Below, piece by piece: positions 1 through 5,803 of a DNA stretch of 17,331 bases (position 1 is its first letter; each line of letters begins with the position of its first letter). This stretch comes from an uncultured Opitutia bacterium (GTDB lineage Bacteria; Verrucomicrobiota; Verrucomicrobiia; Opitutales; UBA953). A program made the translations under genes and the position numbers. Location of the stretch: contig CALNBE010000047.1 of assembly GCA_937874455.1 (NCBI GenBank), positions 1-17,331 of the forward strand, given 5' to 3'. The notes under the pieces were generated by a model that was given only the letters and a program-made list of their open reading frames with translations, searched no databases and was not told the DNA's origin.

Positions 1-380
1 GCTGCTCGCAGCGCTTCAGCCACTTCACCCGCAGGAGCCTTCTGGGGAACGCATCCCTTCACTCCCAGACACAAAGCCCGCTCTTCCAGCCCCGAAAACC
101 CCTCCTCCAGCAAAGCCACCACCGGCAACCCCACCCGCTGGCAACGCGCCGCCAGCATCAGGGAAAAACTCTGCTCCACCTCGAAGGAGCGGCACTTCTC
201 ATGCGGTGCCAGCGCCATCAACAGGACATCCGGCTCGCACCGCCGCAACTCGGCCAGCATGTCCTCGCTCAGGGAGGAATAATGACAGGCAAAACCCAGC
301 TTCTGGAGCGCCCGGCCCAACGCCTCCCGCGGCGCCAAATGGTTGTCCGCAATCAGCACATTGCAATTCGGCAAACTCAC
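1..380 (-). CDS. Receiver-like (CheY fold) domain protein, degenerate; 3' end outside window
   Basis: The reverse strand reads open from a GTG at 380 to the left edge, about 126 residues, with no stop. An in-frame TAG upstream and an AAGGGGG-like ribosome site a few bases before the GTG support this start. The protein begins with NVLIADNH and continues with RCEPDVLLMAL, LPVVALLEEG and GVKGCVPQKA, the strand and helix order of a response-regulator receiver domain. Asp12 and the late Lys114 are present. The phospho-accepting Asp (after PDVLLM) is Ala56, and the usual Thr/Ser after PVVAL is Leu91. It therefore looks like a pseudo-receiver that cannot be phosphorylated normally. An output domain may follow beyond the window. 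It is transcribed divergently from nuo; no functional link is shown. The fold call is by pattern recognition and is moderately sure. Confidence 0.6.
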   Translation of the reverse strand, partial: MSLPNCNVLIADNHLAPREALGRALQKLGFACHYSSLSEDMLAELRRCEPDVLLMALAPHEKCRSFEVEQSFSLMLAARCQRVGLPVVALLEEGFSGLEERALCLGVKGCVPQKAPAGEVAEALRA

Positions 381-616
381 CGGACACCCCCTTTGCTCCG
401 GGCACTCGCCACCCTAGGCTTTCGGGATAGCCGGAAGTCCTGTGGCAGGCGCTCTTGATGCAAGCTGGTGTTCATCTGTTTTGTCGAAAGGAAAAAGGAG
501 AAACCCTGAAAGAAAATAGGGTATTTACCCAGCAGAAAGAGAGCGCTTTCCCGGAAAGGTCAACAGGAAAATTTAAATATGGATTTATTTTTCATTTAAA
601 AAATTTAAATTAAAAG

Positions 617-640
617 CTCATCATAATTTAGGATAATGAG
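617..640. promoter_or_regulatory. Dyad in AT-rich promoter region, possible operator
   Basis: CTCATCAT at 617-624 is repeated inverted as ATAATGAG at 633-640, 7 of 8 positions complementary around an AT-rich spacer. The placement in the divergent intergenic region would suit a transcription factor site, but no regulator can be named and chance is possible in such AT-rich DNA. Confidence 0.2.
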
Positions 641-743
641 TTAAGGTTTTGATTTCTTATTTGCTATTAAAATCCATTAAAAAAATTTTCTTTGCGCCCT
701 GCCCCTATTCTATGCCGCCATGGAAATATTCCCGAAACAAACC

Positions 744-772
744 AGGACGACCCTAGGGGCTTTCCCCGTCCT
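744..772 (+). other. Leader hairpin upstream of nuoA
   Basis: AGGAC (744-748) can pair with GTCCT (768-772), enclosing a GGGG-CTTT-CCCC inner stem (756-767). A second perfect stem, TTCCGG-CCTC-CCGGAA, lies at 842-857 and is followed by AAAA. Both lie in the presumed nuoA 5' leader and could affect transcript stability or attenuation. No ligand-binding RNA family is recognised. Confidence 0.25.
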
Positions 773-908
773 TGGACACCCGCCCACATTCACAATCCCT
801 GATAAAAAAAATCCCTTTGCCTCCACACCCCATCGCAAGGGTTCCGGCCTCCCGGAAAAATCTCGTTGCCTATCTTTGCTTGAGCACAATGCTGCTAGGC
901 TCCCTCTT

Positions 909-1292
909 ATGTCTCCGTCTCAACATCCTTACGCGTTTCTCGCGGTTTACGGAGCGGTGGCCGTTGCATTTCCCTTCCTCCTCCTCTCCGTGACGTGGAT
1001 CTGGATGCGACTGTTCCAGCCGCCCCAACCCAACCCGCTAAAGAATAGCACCTATGAATGCGGCCTGCCCGCCTCCGGCGAGGCGCGCGTCCAATTCAAG
1101 GCCCACTATTACCTCTACGCCCTGCTCTTCCTGATTTTCGATGCCGAATTACTTTTTCTTCTCCCATTCGCCGTCACCATGAGCGGCCCTAATTTTCCGA
1201 CCGGCGCATTCATCGCCATGCTGGTTTTCATCCTGCTGCTCGCCGAGGGTCTGGTCTGGGCCTGGCACCGCCGCTATCTCGAATGGAAATAA
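909..1292 (+). CDS. nuoA: NADH-quinone oxidoreductase subunit A
   Basis: NuoA is a small membrane subunit of complex I at the junction of the membrane arm and the quinone-binding arm. The 127-residue protein has three hydrophobic segments (about 9-31, 70-90 and 97-117). It carries the family motif NPLKNSTYECGLPASG, followed by RVQFKAHYYLYALLFLIFDAELLFLLPFA, which includes the conserved Asp-Ala-Glu. I start at the ATG at 909, which gives the usual length of the family. An ATG 189 bases upstream is in frame but adds 63 residues unlike NuoA. This is the first gene of the operon. It overlaps or nearly abuts nuoB. Confidence 0.93.
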   Translation: MSPSQHPYAFLAVYGAVAVAFPFLLLSVTWIWMRLFQPPQPNPLKNSTYECGLPASGEARVQFKAHYYLYALLFLIFDAELLFLLPFAVTMSGPNFPTGAFIAMLVFILLLAEGLVWAWHRRYLEWK

Positions 1293-1969
1293 AAAATCCC
1301 ATGCCTGACTCCGCTCCTGATTCCCCCGACGCCCCCCGCATTTCCGATGCCGAACGCGAGGAGCTCCGCCGCCGGGGCATCCTCGTCACCAGCCTCAACG
1401 AGATCTACAACTGGGGCCGCGCCAACTCCATCTGGCCGCTCCAGTTCGGTATCGCCTGCTGCGCGATCGAGATGATCGCCGTCGCCGCCGCCCGCTTCGA
1501 CATCGCCCGCTTCGGTGCCGAGGTTTTTCGCGCCTCGCCGCGCCAGGCCGACCTGATGATCGTCAGCGGCACCGTCACCAAAAAAATGGCCCCCCAGGTG
1601 GTCCGCATCTGGAACCAGATGGCCGAGCCCAAATACTGCCTCGCCATGGGAGCCTGCGCCATTTCCGGCGGGCCGTTCAAACAGGGCTACAACGTGCTCA
1701 AGGGCATCGACCGCTTCATCCCAGTCGATGTTTACGTGCCGGGCTGCCCGCCGCGTCCCGAGGCTTTGCTCCACGGTTTGATGGAGCTGCAAAAGAAAAT
1801 TCATCGCGAAAAACTCACCGGGCCCGACGCACCGCGCCATATCCGCTCCAGCGAAAACCGCGTCAGCGAATGGCCCATCCCCGAATACGGCGAGCACGAC
1901 CTCGTCCCGACGCGCAACCCCGACCTCAGCCAAAAGGCCGCGCCGCTGGTGCGCGAGGGAGGAAAATAA
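1283..1969 (+). CDS. nuoB: NADH-quinone oxidoreductase subunit B
   Basis: NuoB is the peripheral-arm subunit that holds cluster N2, the 4Fe-4S centre that reduces quinone. All four ligands are visible: the tandem Cys59-Cys60 in GIACCAIEM, Cys125 in GACAISGG and Cys155 in PGCPPRPEAL, at nearly the same positions as in E. coli NuoB. The protein is 228 residues. About 50 residues after the last motif form a polar tail ending in REGGK. The ATG at 1283 overlaps nuoA by 10 bases. An in-frame ATG at 1301 (222 residues), 8 bases beyond the nuoA stop, is an equally good start, and neither has a clear ribosome site. It interacts with NuoD, NuoI and NuoH at the quinone site. Confidence 0.95.
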   Translation: MEIKNPMPDSAPDSPDAPRISDAEREELRRRGILVTSLNEIYNWGRANSIWPLQFGIACCAIEMIAVAAARFDIARFGAEVFRASPRQADLMIVSGTVTKKMAPQVVRIWNQMAEPKYCLAMGACAISGGPFKQGYNVLKGIDRFIPVDVYVPGCPPRPEALLHGLMELQKKIHREKLTGPDAPRHIRSSENRVSEWPIPEYGEHDLVPTRNPDLSQKAAPLVREGGK

Positions 1970-2026
1970 CCCGCACGCCCCTCCAGCCGAATTTCGCCGC
2001 CTTGCATCTTTAAATTTTCCTTTCCG

Positions 2027-2725
2027 ATGCCGTTCCTTTCCCCCGAAAACCTGCTCGCCCTGCTCGCGGAAAAATTCCCCTCCGCCCGCCTGGAGCTGGT
2101 CGCCGACACTTCCCCCGCCGCCCAGCACGGCATCCTGCTCGACCCCGCCCACGCGGTCACAGTCGCCACTTTCCTCCGCGACGATCCCGCCCTGCGCCTC
2201 GACTTCTGCTCCAATGTCACCGGGCTCGACTGGCCCGACCAGGAAATCTCCGTCACCGAAAAAATTCCCCAGCCCGATCCCGCAGGCGGCCCCGACCGGA
2301 TCGTGGAGAAAAAAGTAAAGCAGCTCCGGCCCGGTTTCCTCGAAGCGGTTTACCATCTTTATTCCGTCGAAAAAAAATCCTCCGCGCCGGTCGTCCTCCA
2401 CTTGCGCACCGCCAACCGCGCCAACGCGACCACCGTGCCTTCGCTCACCCCGGTCTGGCGTTCCTGCGAATTTCAAGAGCGCGAAATCTTCGACCTCTTC
2501 GGCATCGCTTTCTCCGGCCACCCCGACCTGCGCCGCCTCCTCATGTGGGATTCCTTCGCCGACCACCCGATGCGCAAGGACTACGTCGAACCCGACGACT
2601 ACGAATGGGAACCCACCCCCCACGACACCGTGCTCGCCAAAGCCCAAACGCACTACCCAGTGACTCCGCCGGTTCCTGATAAAACATCACGCGGAGACGC
2701 GGAGCACGCGGAGGTTAAATCATGA
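2027..2725 (+). CDS. nuoC: NADH-quinone oxidoreductase subunit C (30 kDa type), 3' end altered by insertion
   Basis: NuoC is a scaffold subunit of the hydrophilic arm that packs against NuoD. The protein is 232 residues. The signature region is present: EFQEREIFDLFGIAFSGHPD, RRLLM and HPMRKDYVEPDDYEWEP. It is not fused to nuoD, unlike in E. coli. The last 13 residues (TSRGDAEHAEVKS) are encoded by the left inverted repeat of the GxxExxY element, so the native C-terminus and stop have been replaced. The stop TGA at 2723-2725 overlaps the next ATG as ATGA, which suggests translational coupling to the inserted gene. A polar insert (about residues 84-107) interrupts the N-terminal domain. The 57-bp gap before it holds nothing notable. 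Confidence 0.93.
   Translation: MPFLSPENLLALLAEKFPSARLELVADTSPAAQHGILLDPAHAVTVATFLRDDPALRLDFCSNVTGLDWPDQEISVTEKIPQPDPAGGPDRIVEKKVKQLRPGFLEAVYHLYSVEKKSSAPVVLHLRTANRANATTVPSLTPVWRSCEFQEREIFDLFGIAFSGHPDLRRLLMWDSFADHPMRKDYVEPDDYEWEPTPHDTVLAKAQTHYPVTPPVPDKTSRGDAEHAEVKS
2687..2714 (+). repeat. Left inverted repeat of GxxExxY element 1
   Basis: The sequence has three GCGGAG units in 28 bp. It pairs with 3103-3130. It lies inside the nuoC reading frame and is translated as SRGDAEHAE near the NuoC C-terminus. Confidence 0.75.
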
Positions 2726-3138
2726 AATCTCTCGACGACATCACCGGCGCCGTGGTGGATGCATCGGTCAAAATTCATTCCGGCCTGGGACCGGGCCTGC
2801 TGGAATCGGTTTACGAGACGGTATTGGCACGTGATCTGGAAAAACGCGGCCTTCGCGCAGAGCGGCAAAAAATCGTCCGTTTTGAATATGATGGAATCAC
2901 TTTCGAAGAAGGATTTCGCCTCGATCTGTTGGTGGAAAACCAAGTCATCGTGGAATTGAAATCCACCGAGTCGCTGGCACCGGTTCACAGCAAGCAGCTC
3001 CTCACTTACCTGCGGCTGATGAATCTGCCCGTCGGGCTTCTCATCAACTTTGGTGCGCCTGTCCTCAAAAATGGCCTGCGTCGCATCGTCAACAACCTTT
3101 CTCCCTCCGCGTCTCCGCGCCTCCGCGTGAACCAATGA
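2722..3138 (+). CDS. GxxExxY family protein (PD-(D/E)XK nuclease-like), copy 1
   Basis: This is a 138-residue member of the GxxExxY family, placed in the PD-(D/E)XK nuclease superfamily; its biological role is not established. The motif GLLESVY (about residues 25-31) gives the family its name. FRLDLLVENQVIVELKS has the Asp, Glu and Lys spacing of a PD-(D/E)XK core. HSKQLLTYLRL and GLLINFGAP follow as in other members. The start codon overlaps the nuoC stop as ATGA, and its stop overlaps the nuoD start as ATGA, so it is cleanly nested in the operon. The last residues, about LSPSASPRLRVNQ, come from the right inverted repeat rather than the family domain. Base composition is visibly less GC-rich than the neighbours, in keeping with a mobile origin. 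It has no known role in complex I. Confidence 0.85.
   Translation: MKSLDDITGAVVDASVKIHSGLGPGLLESVYETVLARDLEKRGLRAERQKIVRFEYDGITFEEGFRLDLLVENQVIVELKSTESLAPVHSKQLLTYLRLMNLPVGLLINFGAPVLKNGLRRIVNNLSPSASPRLRVNQ
3103..3130 (+). repeat. Right inverted repeat of GxxExxY element 1
   Basis: This is the reverse-complement partner of 2687-2714. It is read through in frame as the C-terminal tail of the GxxExxY protein and ends four bases before the nuoD start codon. Confidence 0.75.
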
Positions 3139-4298
3139 ATTCTGCCAACGACATTTTCAGCCAGCCGGGCTTCCAGCCCGTGCACGACGACTTCCACGGC
3201 GACTTGCTGGAACTCTCCATCGGCCCCCACCACCCGTCCACCCACGGGGTCTTCCGCATGAACGCCACCCTCGACGGCGAGGTGGTGGTCAAACTCAAAC
3301 CGGTCTTCGGCTACCTGCACCGCAATCACGAAAAACTCGCGGAGCAAAATTCCTACCTGGCCTCCATCCCCTACACCGACCGGCTCGACTACCTCTCCTC
3401 CCTCACCAACAACTGGGCCTACGTCCACGCGGTCGAAAAACTCGCCGGCCTCGCCGTCCCCGAACGCGCCGAATACCTCCGCGTCATCCTCGGCGAACTC
3501 GCCCGCCTCATCAATCACTGCTGCCTGGTCGGCTTCCTCCTCAACGACCTCGGCACATCCTTCACCCCGCTGCTCTATTCCCTCCGCGAACGCGAACGGA
3601 TGCTCGACTTGATCGAGGAACTCACCGGCTCCCGCATGATGTGCAATTTCATGCGCTTCGGCGGTCTGCGCACCGATGTCTCCGCCGACTGGCTGGCCCG
3701 GCTCGAACACTTCCTCGACCACCAGTTCGCCCGCTACCTCCGCGAACAGGACGCGCTGCTCACCGGCAACGAAATCCTCCTCGCCCGCCTCCAGCACGTC
3801 GGGATTCTTTCCCCCAAACTCGCAGTCCAAGCGGGCATCACCGGCCCGATGCTCCGCGCCAGCGGGGTCGATTACGACATCCGCAAGGTGGACCAGTACG
3901 GCATTTACGACCGCTTCGATTTCCGCGTCCCACTCGGCGATCACGGCGACACCTATGACCGCTACATGATGCGGATGCTGGAAATGCACGAGTCCGTCAA
4001 AATCATCAAACAGGCCATTCGCGACCTGCCTGTCGGCGATTTCCTCGACCCCAAAGCAAAAAACCGCGGACTGCGCCCCAAGGCCGGCTCCTGCTACGCC
4101 CGCATCGAAGGCCCCAAGGGCGAGATCGGCTTCCACCTCGTCAGCGACGGCTCCGCCAATCCCTACCGCTACCGCGTCCGCCCGCCGTCCCTCATCAACC
4201 TCACCGTGCTCGAAGACATGTGCCTGGGCCGCACGCTCGCCGACACCATCGTCATCCTCGGCAGCGTGGACATCGTCCTCGGCGAAGTGGACCGATGA
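3135..4298 (+). CDS. nuoD: NADH-quinone oxidoreductase subunit D (49 kDa type)
   Basis: NuoD is the large quinone-site subunit of complex I, related to the large subunit of NiFe hydrogenases. The 387-residue protein has the N-terminal signature IGPHHPSTHGVFR, with the quinone-site His loop. IPYTDRLDYLSSLTNNWAY, TGSRMMCNFMRFGGLRTDV and FDFRVPLGDHGDTYDRYMMR follow, and the end LINLTVLEDMCLGRTLADTI and GSVDIVLGEVDR is typical. Length and termini look complete. Its ATG overlaps the stop of the inserted GxxExxY gene. The insertion therefore leaves nuoD intact, but its translation may now depend on ribosomes finishing the inserted gene. It partners NuoB and NuoH at the quinone chamber. Confidence 0.96.
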   Translation: MNSANDIFSQPGFQPVHDDFHGDLLELSIGPHHPSTHGVFRMNATLDGEVVVKLKPVFGYLHRNHEKLAEQNSYLASIPYTDRLDYLSSLTNNWAYVHAVEKLAGLAVPERAEYLRVILGELARLINHCCLVGFLLNDLGTSFTPLLYSLRERERMLDLIEELTGSRMMCNFMRFGGLRTDVSADWLARLEHFLDHQFARYLREQDALLTGNEILLARLQHVGILSPKLAVQAGITGPMLRASGVDYDIRKVDQYGIYDRFDFRVPLGDHGDTYDRYMMRMLEMHESVKIIKQAIRDLPVGDFLDPKAKNRGLRPKAGSCYARIEGPKGEIGFHLVSDGSANPYRYRVRPPSLINLTVLEDMCLGRTLADTIVILGSVDIVLGEVDR

Positions 4299-4302
4299 CG
4301 AA

Positions 4303-4462
4303 GAAATGGGGAATTTGAAATGAGAAATAGGAAAACAGCACACAAGGCCATGCGTCGGAAACAAAGCACTTCGGCGCCTCTTGCTTCCGCAAAAAAGCCC
4401 ATCGGGACCGCGTCTTTGGCTGCTCTCTATTTCTCATTCCCCATTTCCTATTTCTCATTTCC
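4303..4462. mobile_element. Noncoding inverted-repeat element (MITE-like) between nuoD and nuoI
   Basis: The 202-bp gap between nuoD and nuoI carries an 18-bp perfect inverted pair: GAAATGAGAAATAGGAAA at 4317-4334 and its complement at 4444-4461. A second pair, GAAATGGGGAAT (4303-4314) with its complement at 4436-4447, shares the same arms. The arms are built from repeated purine units of the GAAATGRGRAAT type, so the RNA could fold in more than one register. The central ~95 bp encode nothing recognisable. This looks like a small nonautonomous repeat element or a structured intergenic repeat. A real nuo regulatory structure is the alternative. Confidence 0.5.
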
Positions 4463-4500
4463 CCCCGCCCTTTCCCACCAACTTTAATTTCCCCCTCCCC

Positions 4501-5091
4501 ATGTTCGGCACCGGCATCCTCAAAGGTCTCTACATCACCGCGAAAAATCTCGTGGGCAGCTATCACGATCCCGAGCGCCTCACCACCGAGCAATACCCGG
4601 AGGAACGCCCCAAGCTGCCCGAGAACTTCCGCAGTTTTCCCTTCCTCGTCTTCGACGGGGAAAACGCCATCGACGGCCTGCGCTGCACGGCCTGCAAAAT
4701 GTGCGAGAAGGAATGCCCGCCGCAGTGCATCTACATCGTCGCCGACCGCGACGAAAACGGCAAGTTGATGAAACGTCCCAAGGTGTTCGACATCGACATC
4801 TCCGTCTGCATGGGCTGCCAAATTTGCGCCGAGGTCTGCCCGTTCGAGTCCATCAAAATGGACCACCACTTCGAGGTGGCGACCGACAACCGCTTTGAAA
4901 AACTGCTCCTCCACCGCGAGGATCTCGCCAAGCCCAACAGCTACTACCACTCCATCCGGCCCACCGAGGCCGCCGCCGTGGACGCCCAACTCGCGGAGGA
5001 AAAACGCAAGGCCGAGGAGCGCGCCGCCGCCCGTGCCGCCACCGCCAAACCGGTTCCCGCCACCCCGCCATCCAACCCGCCCGCCGCCTAA
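4501..5091 (+). CDS. nuoI: NADH-quinone oxidoreductase subunit I (2x[4Fe-4S] ferredoxin)
   Basis: NuoI carries clusters N6a and N6b, which pass electrons to N2 in NuoB. Two full cluster motifs are visible: CTACKMCEKECP (Cys62, 65, 68, 72) and CMGCQICAEVCP (Cys103, 106, 109, 113). The 196-residue protein ends in a charged then Ala/Pro-rich tail (from about residue 158: AEEKRKAEERAAARAA, then PATPPSNPPAA), longer than usual and probably disordered. I chose the ATG at 4501 (MFGTGILKGL). The upstream in-frame extension to 4381 reads through the intergenic repeat and is not NuoI-like. It lies before nuoH rather than after it, which departs from the usual order, and is flanked by two insertions. 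Confidence 0.95.
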   Translation: MFGTGILKGLYITAKNLVGSYHDPERLTTEQYPEERPKLPENFRSFPFLVFDGENAIDGLRCTACKMCEKECPPQCIYIVADRDENGKLMKRPKVFDIDISVCMGCQICAEVCPFESIKMDHHFEVATDNRFEKLLLHREDLAKPNSYYHSIRPTEAAAVDAQLAEEKRKAEERAAARAATAKPVPATPPSNPPAA

Positions 5092-5104
5092 TTTCCTCCG
5101 CGTC

Positions 5105-5803
5105 ATGAAGTCCGCCCGGCCATCCAAGACTCCGCCACCGCGCATCCGTAAAACCCGCAACCTTCATCTGGGCCGGATCAGTCGGCCAGGCACCCGCTAC
5201 TTTGTCACCCTTGTCACCCACAACCGCACGCCCTGGCTCATTCCCGTAGGGGCTTCGCTTGCGAAGCCCGCCGAAAGCCCTGCCCACCCTTTGCTGCAGG
5301 TTTTGCACATGGGCCACGATGCTGGCGACTGGCAGATTCACCTCGCCACCTGCATGCCCGACCACCTTCACGTCTTGCTCACTTTGGGCTCCCGACTCAG
5401 CATCGGACAAACAGTGGCCCGGTGGAAATTCCAAACCCGGCAGGCGGTTGGCACGTCCCATAAGTGGCAAAGGGATTTCTGGGAACACCGCCTGATTCCC
5501 GGAGAAGATCATGAAGACTACGGTCTCTACACATTCCTTAATCCCTATCGCGCGAACCTTATTCCCACCACCGTCCCCTGGCCTTGGACATGGATTCCCG
5601 ATCCGCTCCGCTTCCATTTCACCACCCGCCTTCTTTCCAATGGCACACCCCCGTTCGAATGGACCGGGCAACAAACCCAAGAACGATTCCGCCGCTTGAA
5701 AACGCATAGCTCCACCCCGTCATCCGTAGGGGCTTCGCTTGCGAAGCCCGCCGAATCCTGGACACCGCAAACGGACTCCGTCCTTATCCCTCGTTTTTCA
5801 TGA
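5105..5803 (+). CDS. REP-associated tyrosine transposase (Y1/HUH, IS200-like RayT)
   Basis: This is a single-strand DNA transposase-like protein of the Y1_Tnp family, which recognises REP hairpins. The 232-residue product has the HUH motif in CMPDHLHVLL (His87, His89). Downstream are FWEHRL and LYTFLNPYRANL, where Tyr142 is the probable catalytic tyrosine, so the active site looks intact. The N-terminus NLHLGRISRPGTRYFVTLVTHN is the family's first strand. Residues 47-57 and 207-217 both read VGASLAKPAES or nearly so, being translations of two copies of a REP-like repeat, so the repeats lie inside the gene. It starts 13 bases after the nuoI stop and its TGA overlaps the nuoH ATG. Its job is mobility or REP maintenance, not respiration. 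Confidence 0.85.
   Translation: MKSARPSKTPPPRIRKTRNLHLGRISRPGTRYFVTLVTHNRTPWLIPVGASLAKPAESPAHPLLQVLHMGHDAGDWQIHLATCMPDHLHVLLTLGSRLSIGQTVARWKFQTRQAVGTSHKWQRDFWEHRLIPGEDHEDYGLYTFLNPYRANLIPTTVPWPWTWIPDPLRFHFTTRLLSNGTPPFEWTGQQTQERFRRLKTHSSTPSSVGASLAKPAESWTPQTDSVLIPRFS
5244..5275 (+). repeat. REP-like palindromic repeat, copy A (inside RayT gene)
   Basis: The 32-bp unit contains the hairpin GGGCTTCGC-TT-GCGAAGCCC (9-bp stem). It is identical to copy B at 5724-5755 and its core matches copy C in inverse orientation. It is in frame within the transposase. Confidence 0.85.
5724..5755 (+). repeat. REP-like palindromic repeat, copy B (3' end of RayT gene)
   Basis: Identical to copy A over 32 bp, same orientation, 480 bp downstream. 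Together with the inverted copy C it forms a BIME-like pair around the nuoH start. Confidence 0.85.

Larger units (their letters stand above)
381..908. promoter_or_regulatory. Divergent intergenic region: AT-rich promoter zone plus nuo leader
   Basis: This 528-bp gap separates the divergent receiver gene from nuoA. Positions about 540-700 are strikingly AT-rich (runs such as ATTTAAAAAATTTAAATT) in an otherwise GC-rich window, as expected of a promoter or bendable regulatory DNA. I see no convincing sigma-70 pair at canonical spacing. The leader 700-908 returns to high GC. It is open in the nuoA frame from an ATG at 720, but the 63 extra codons do not resemble NuoA, so I read it as untranslated leader. 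It contains two small hairpins, described separately. Confidence 0.45.
2687..3130 (+). mobile_element. GxxExxY element copy 1, bounded by inverted repeats
   Basis: A 444-bp unit has ends that are imperfect inverted repeats. The left end (2687-2714) starts TCACGCGGAGACGCGGAG. The right end (3103-3130) reads GCGCCTCCGCGTGA at its extremity. The 28-bp arms match except for one substitution and a one-base shift. The only gene inside is the GxxExxY protein. No target-site duplication is evident: the bases outside are ACA on the left and ACC on the right. That this is a mobile unit is inferred from the matching arrangement of copy 2 at 7961-8406 and from the interruption of a normally tight nuoC-nuoD junction. 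Confidence 0.6.

Noticed and set aside
199..458. Small open frames on both strands near the left end
   Set aside because: They overlap the receiver-like frame out of phase and have no recognisable domains; the receiver frame explains the stretch better.
720..908. N-terminal extension of NuoA from the ATG at 720
   Set aside because: The extra 63 residues are polar and Pro-rich and unlike NuoA; starting at 909 gives the family's normal length.
1274..2653. Long minus-strand open frame opposite nuoB and nuoC, and similar long minus-strand frames opposite nuoD, L, M and N
   Set aside because: Compositional shadows of GC-rich genes, with Gly/Glu/His-rich sequence and no domain pattern.
2722..3138. 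GxxExxY proteins as accessory complex I subunits
   Set aside because: The family is nuclease-like, and both copies are bounded by inverted repeats and differ in position, so passenger DNA is a better explanation.
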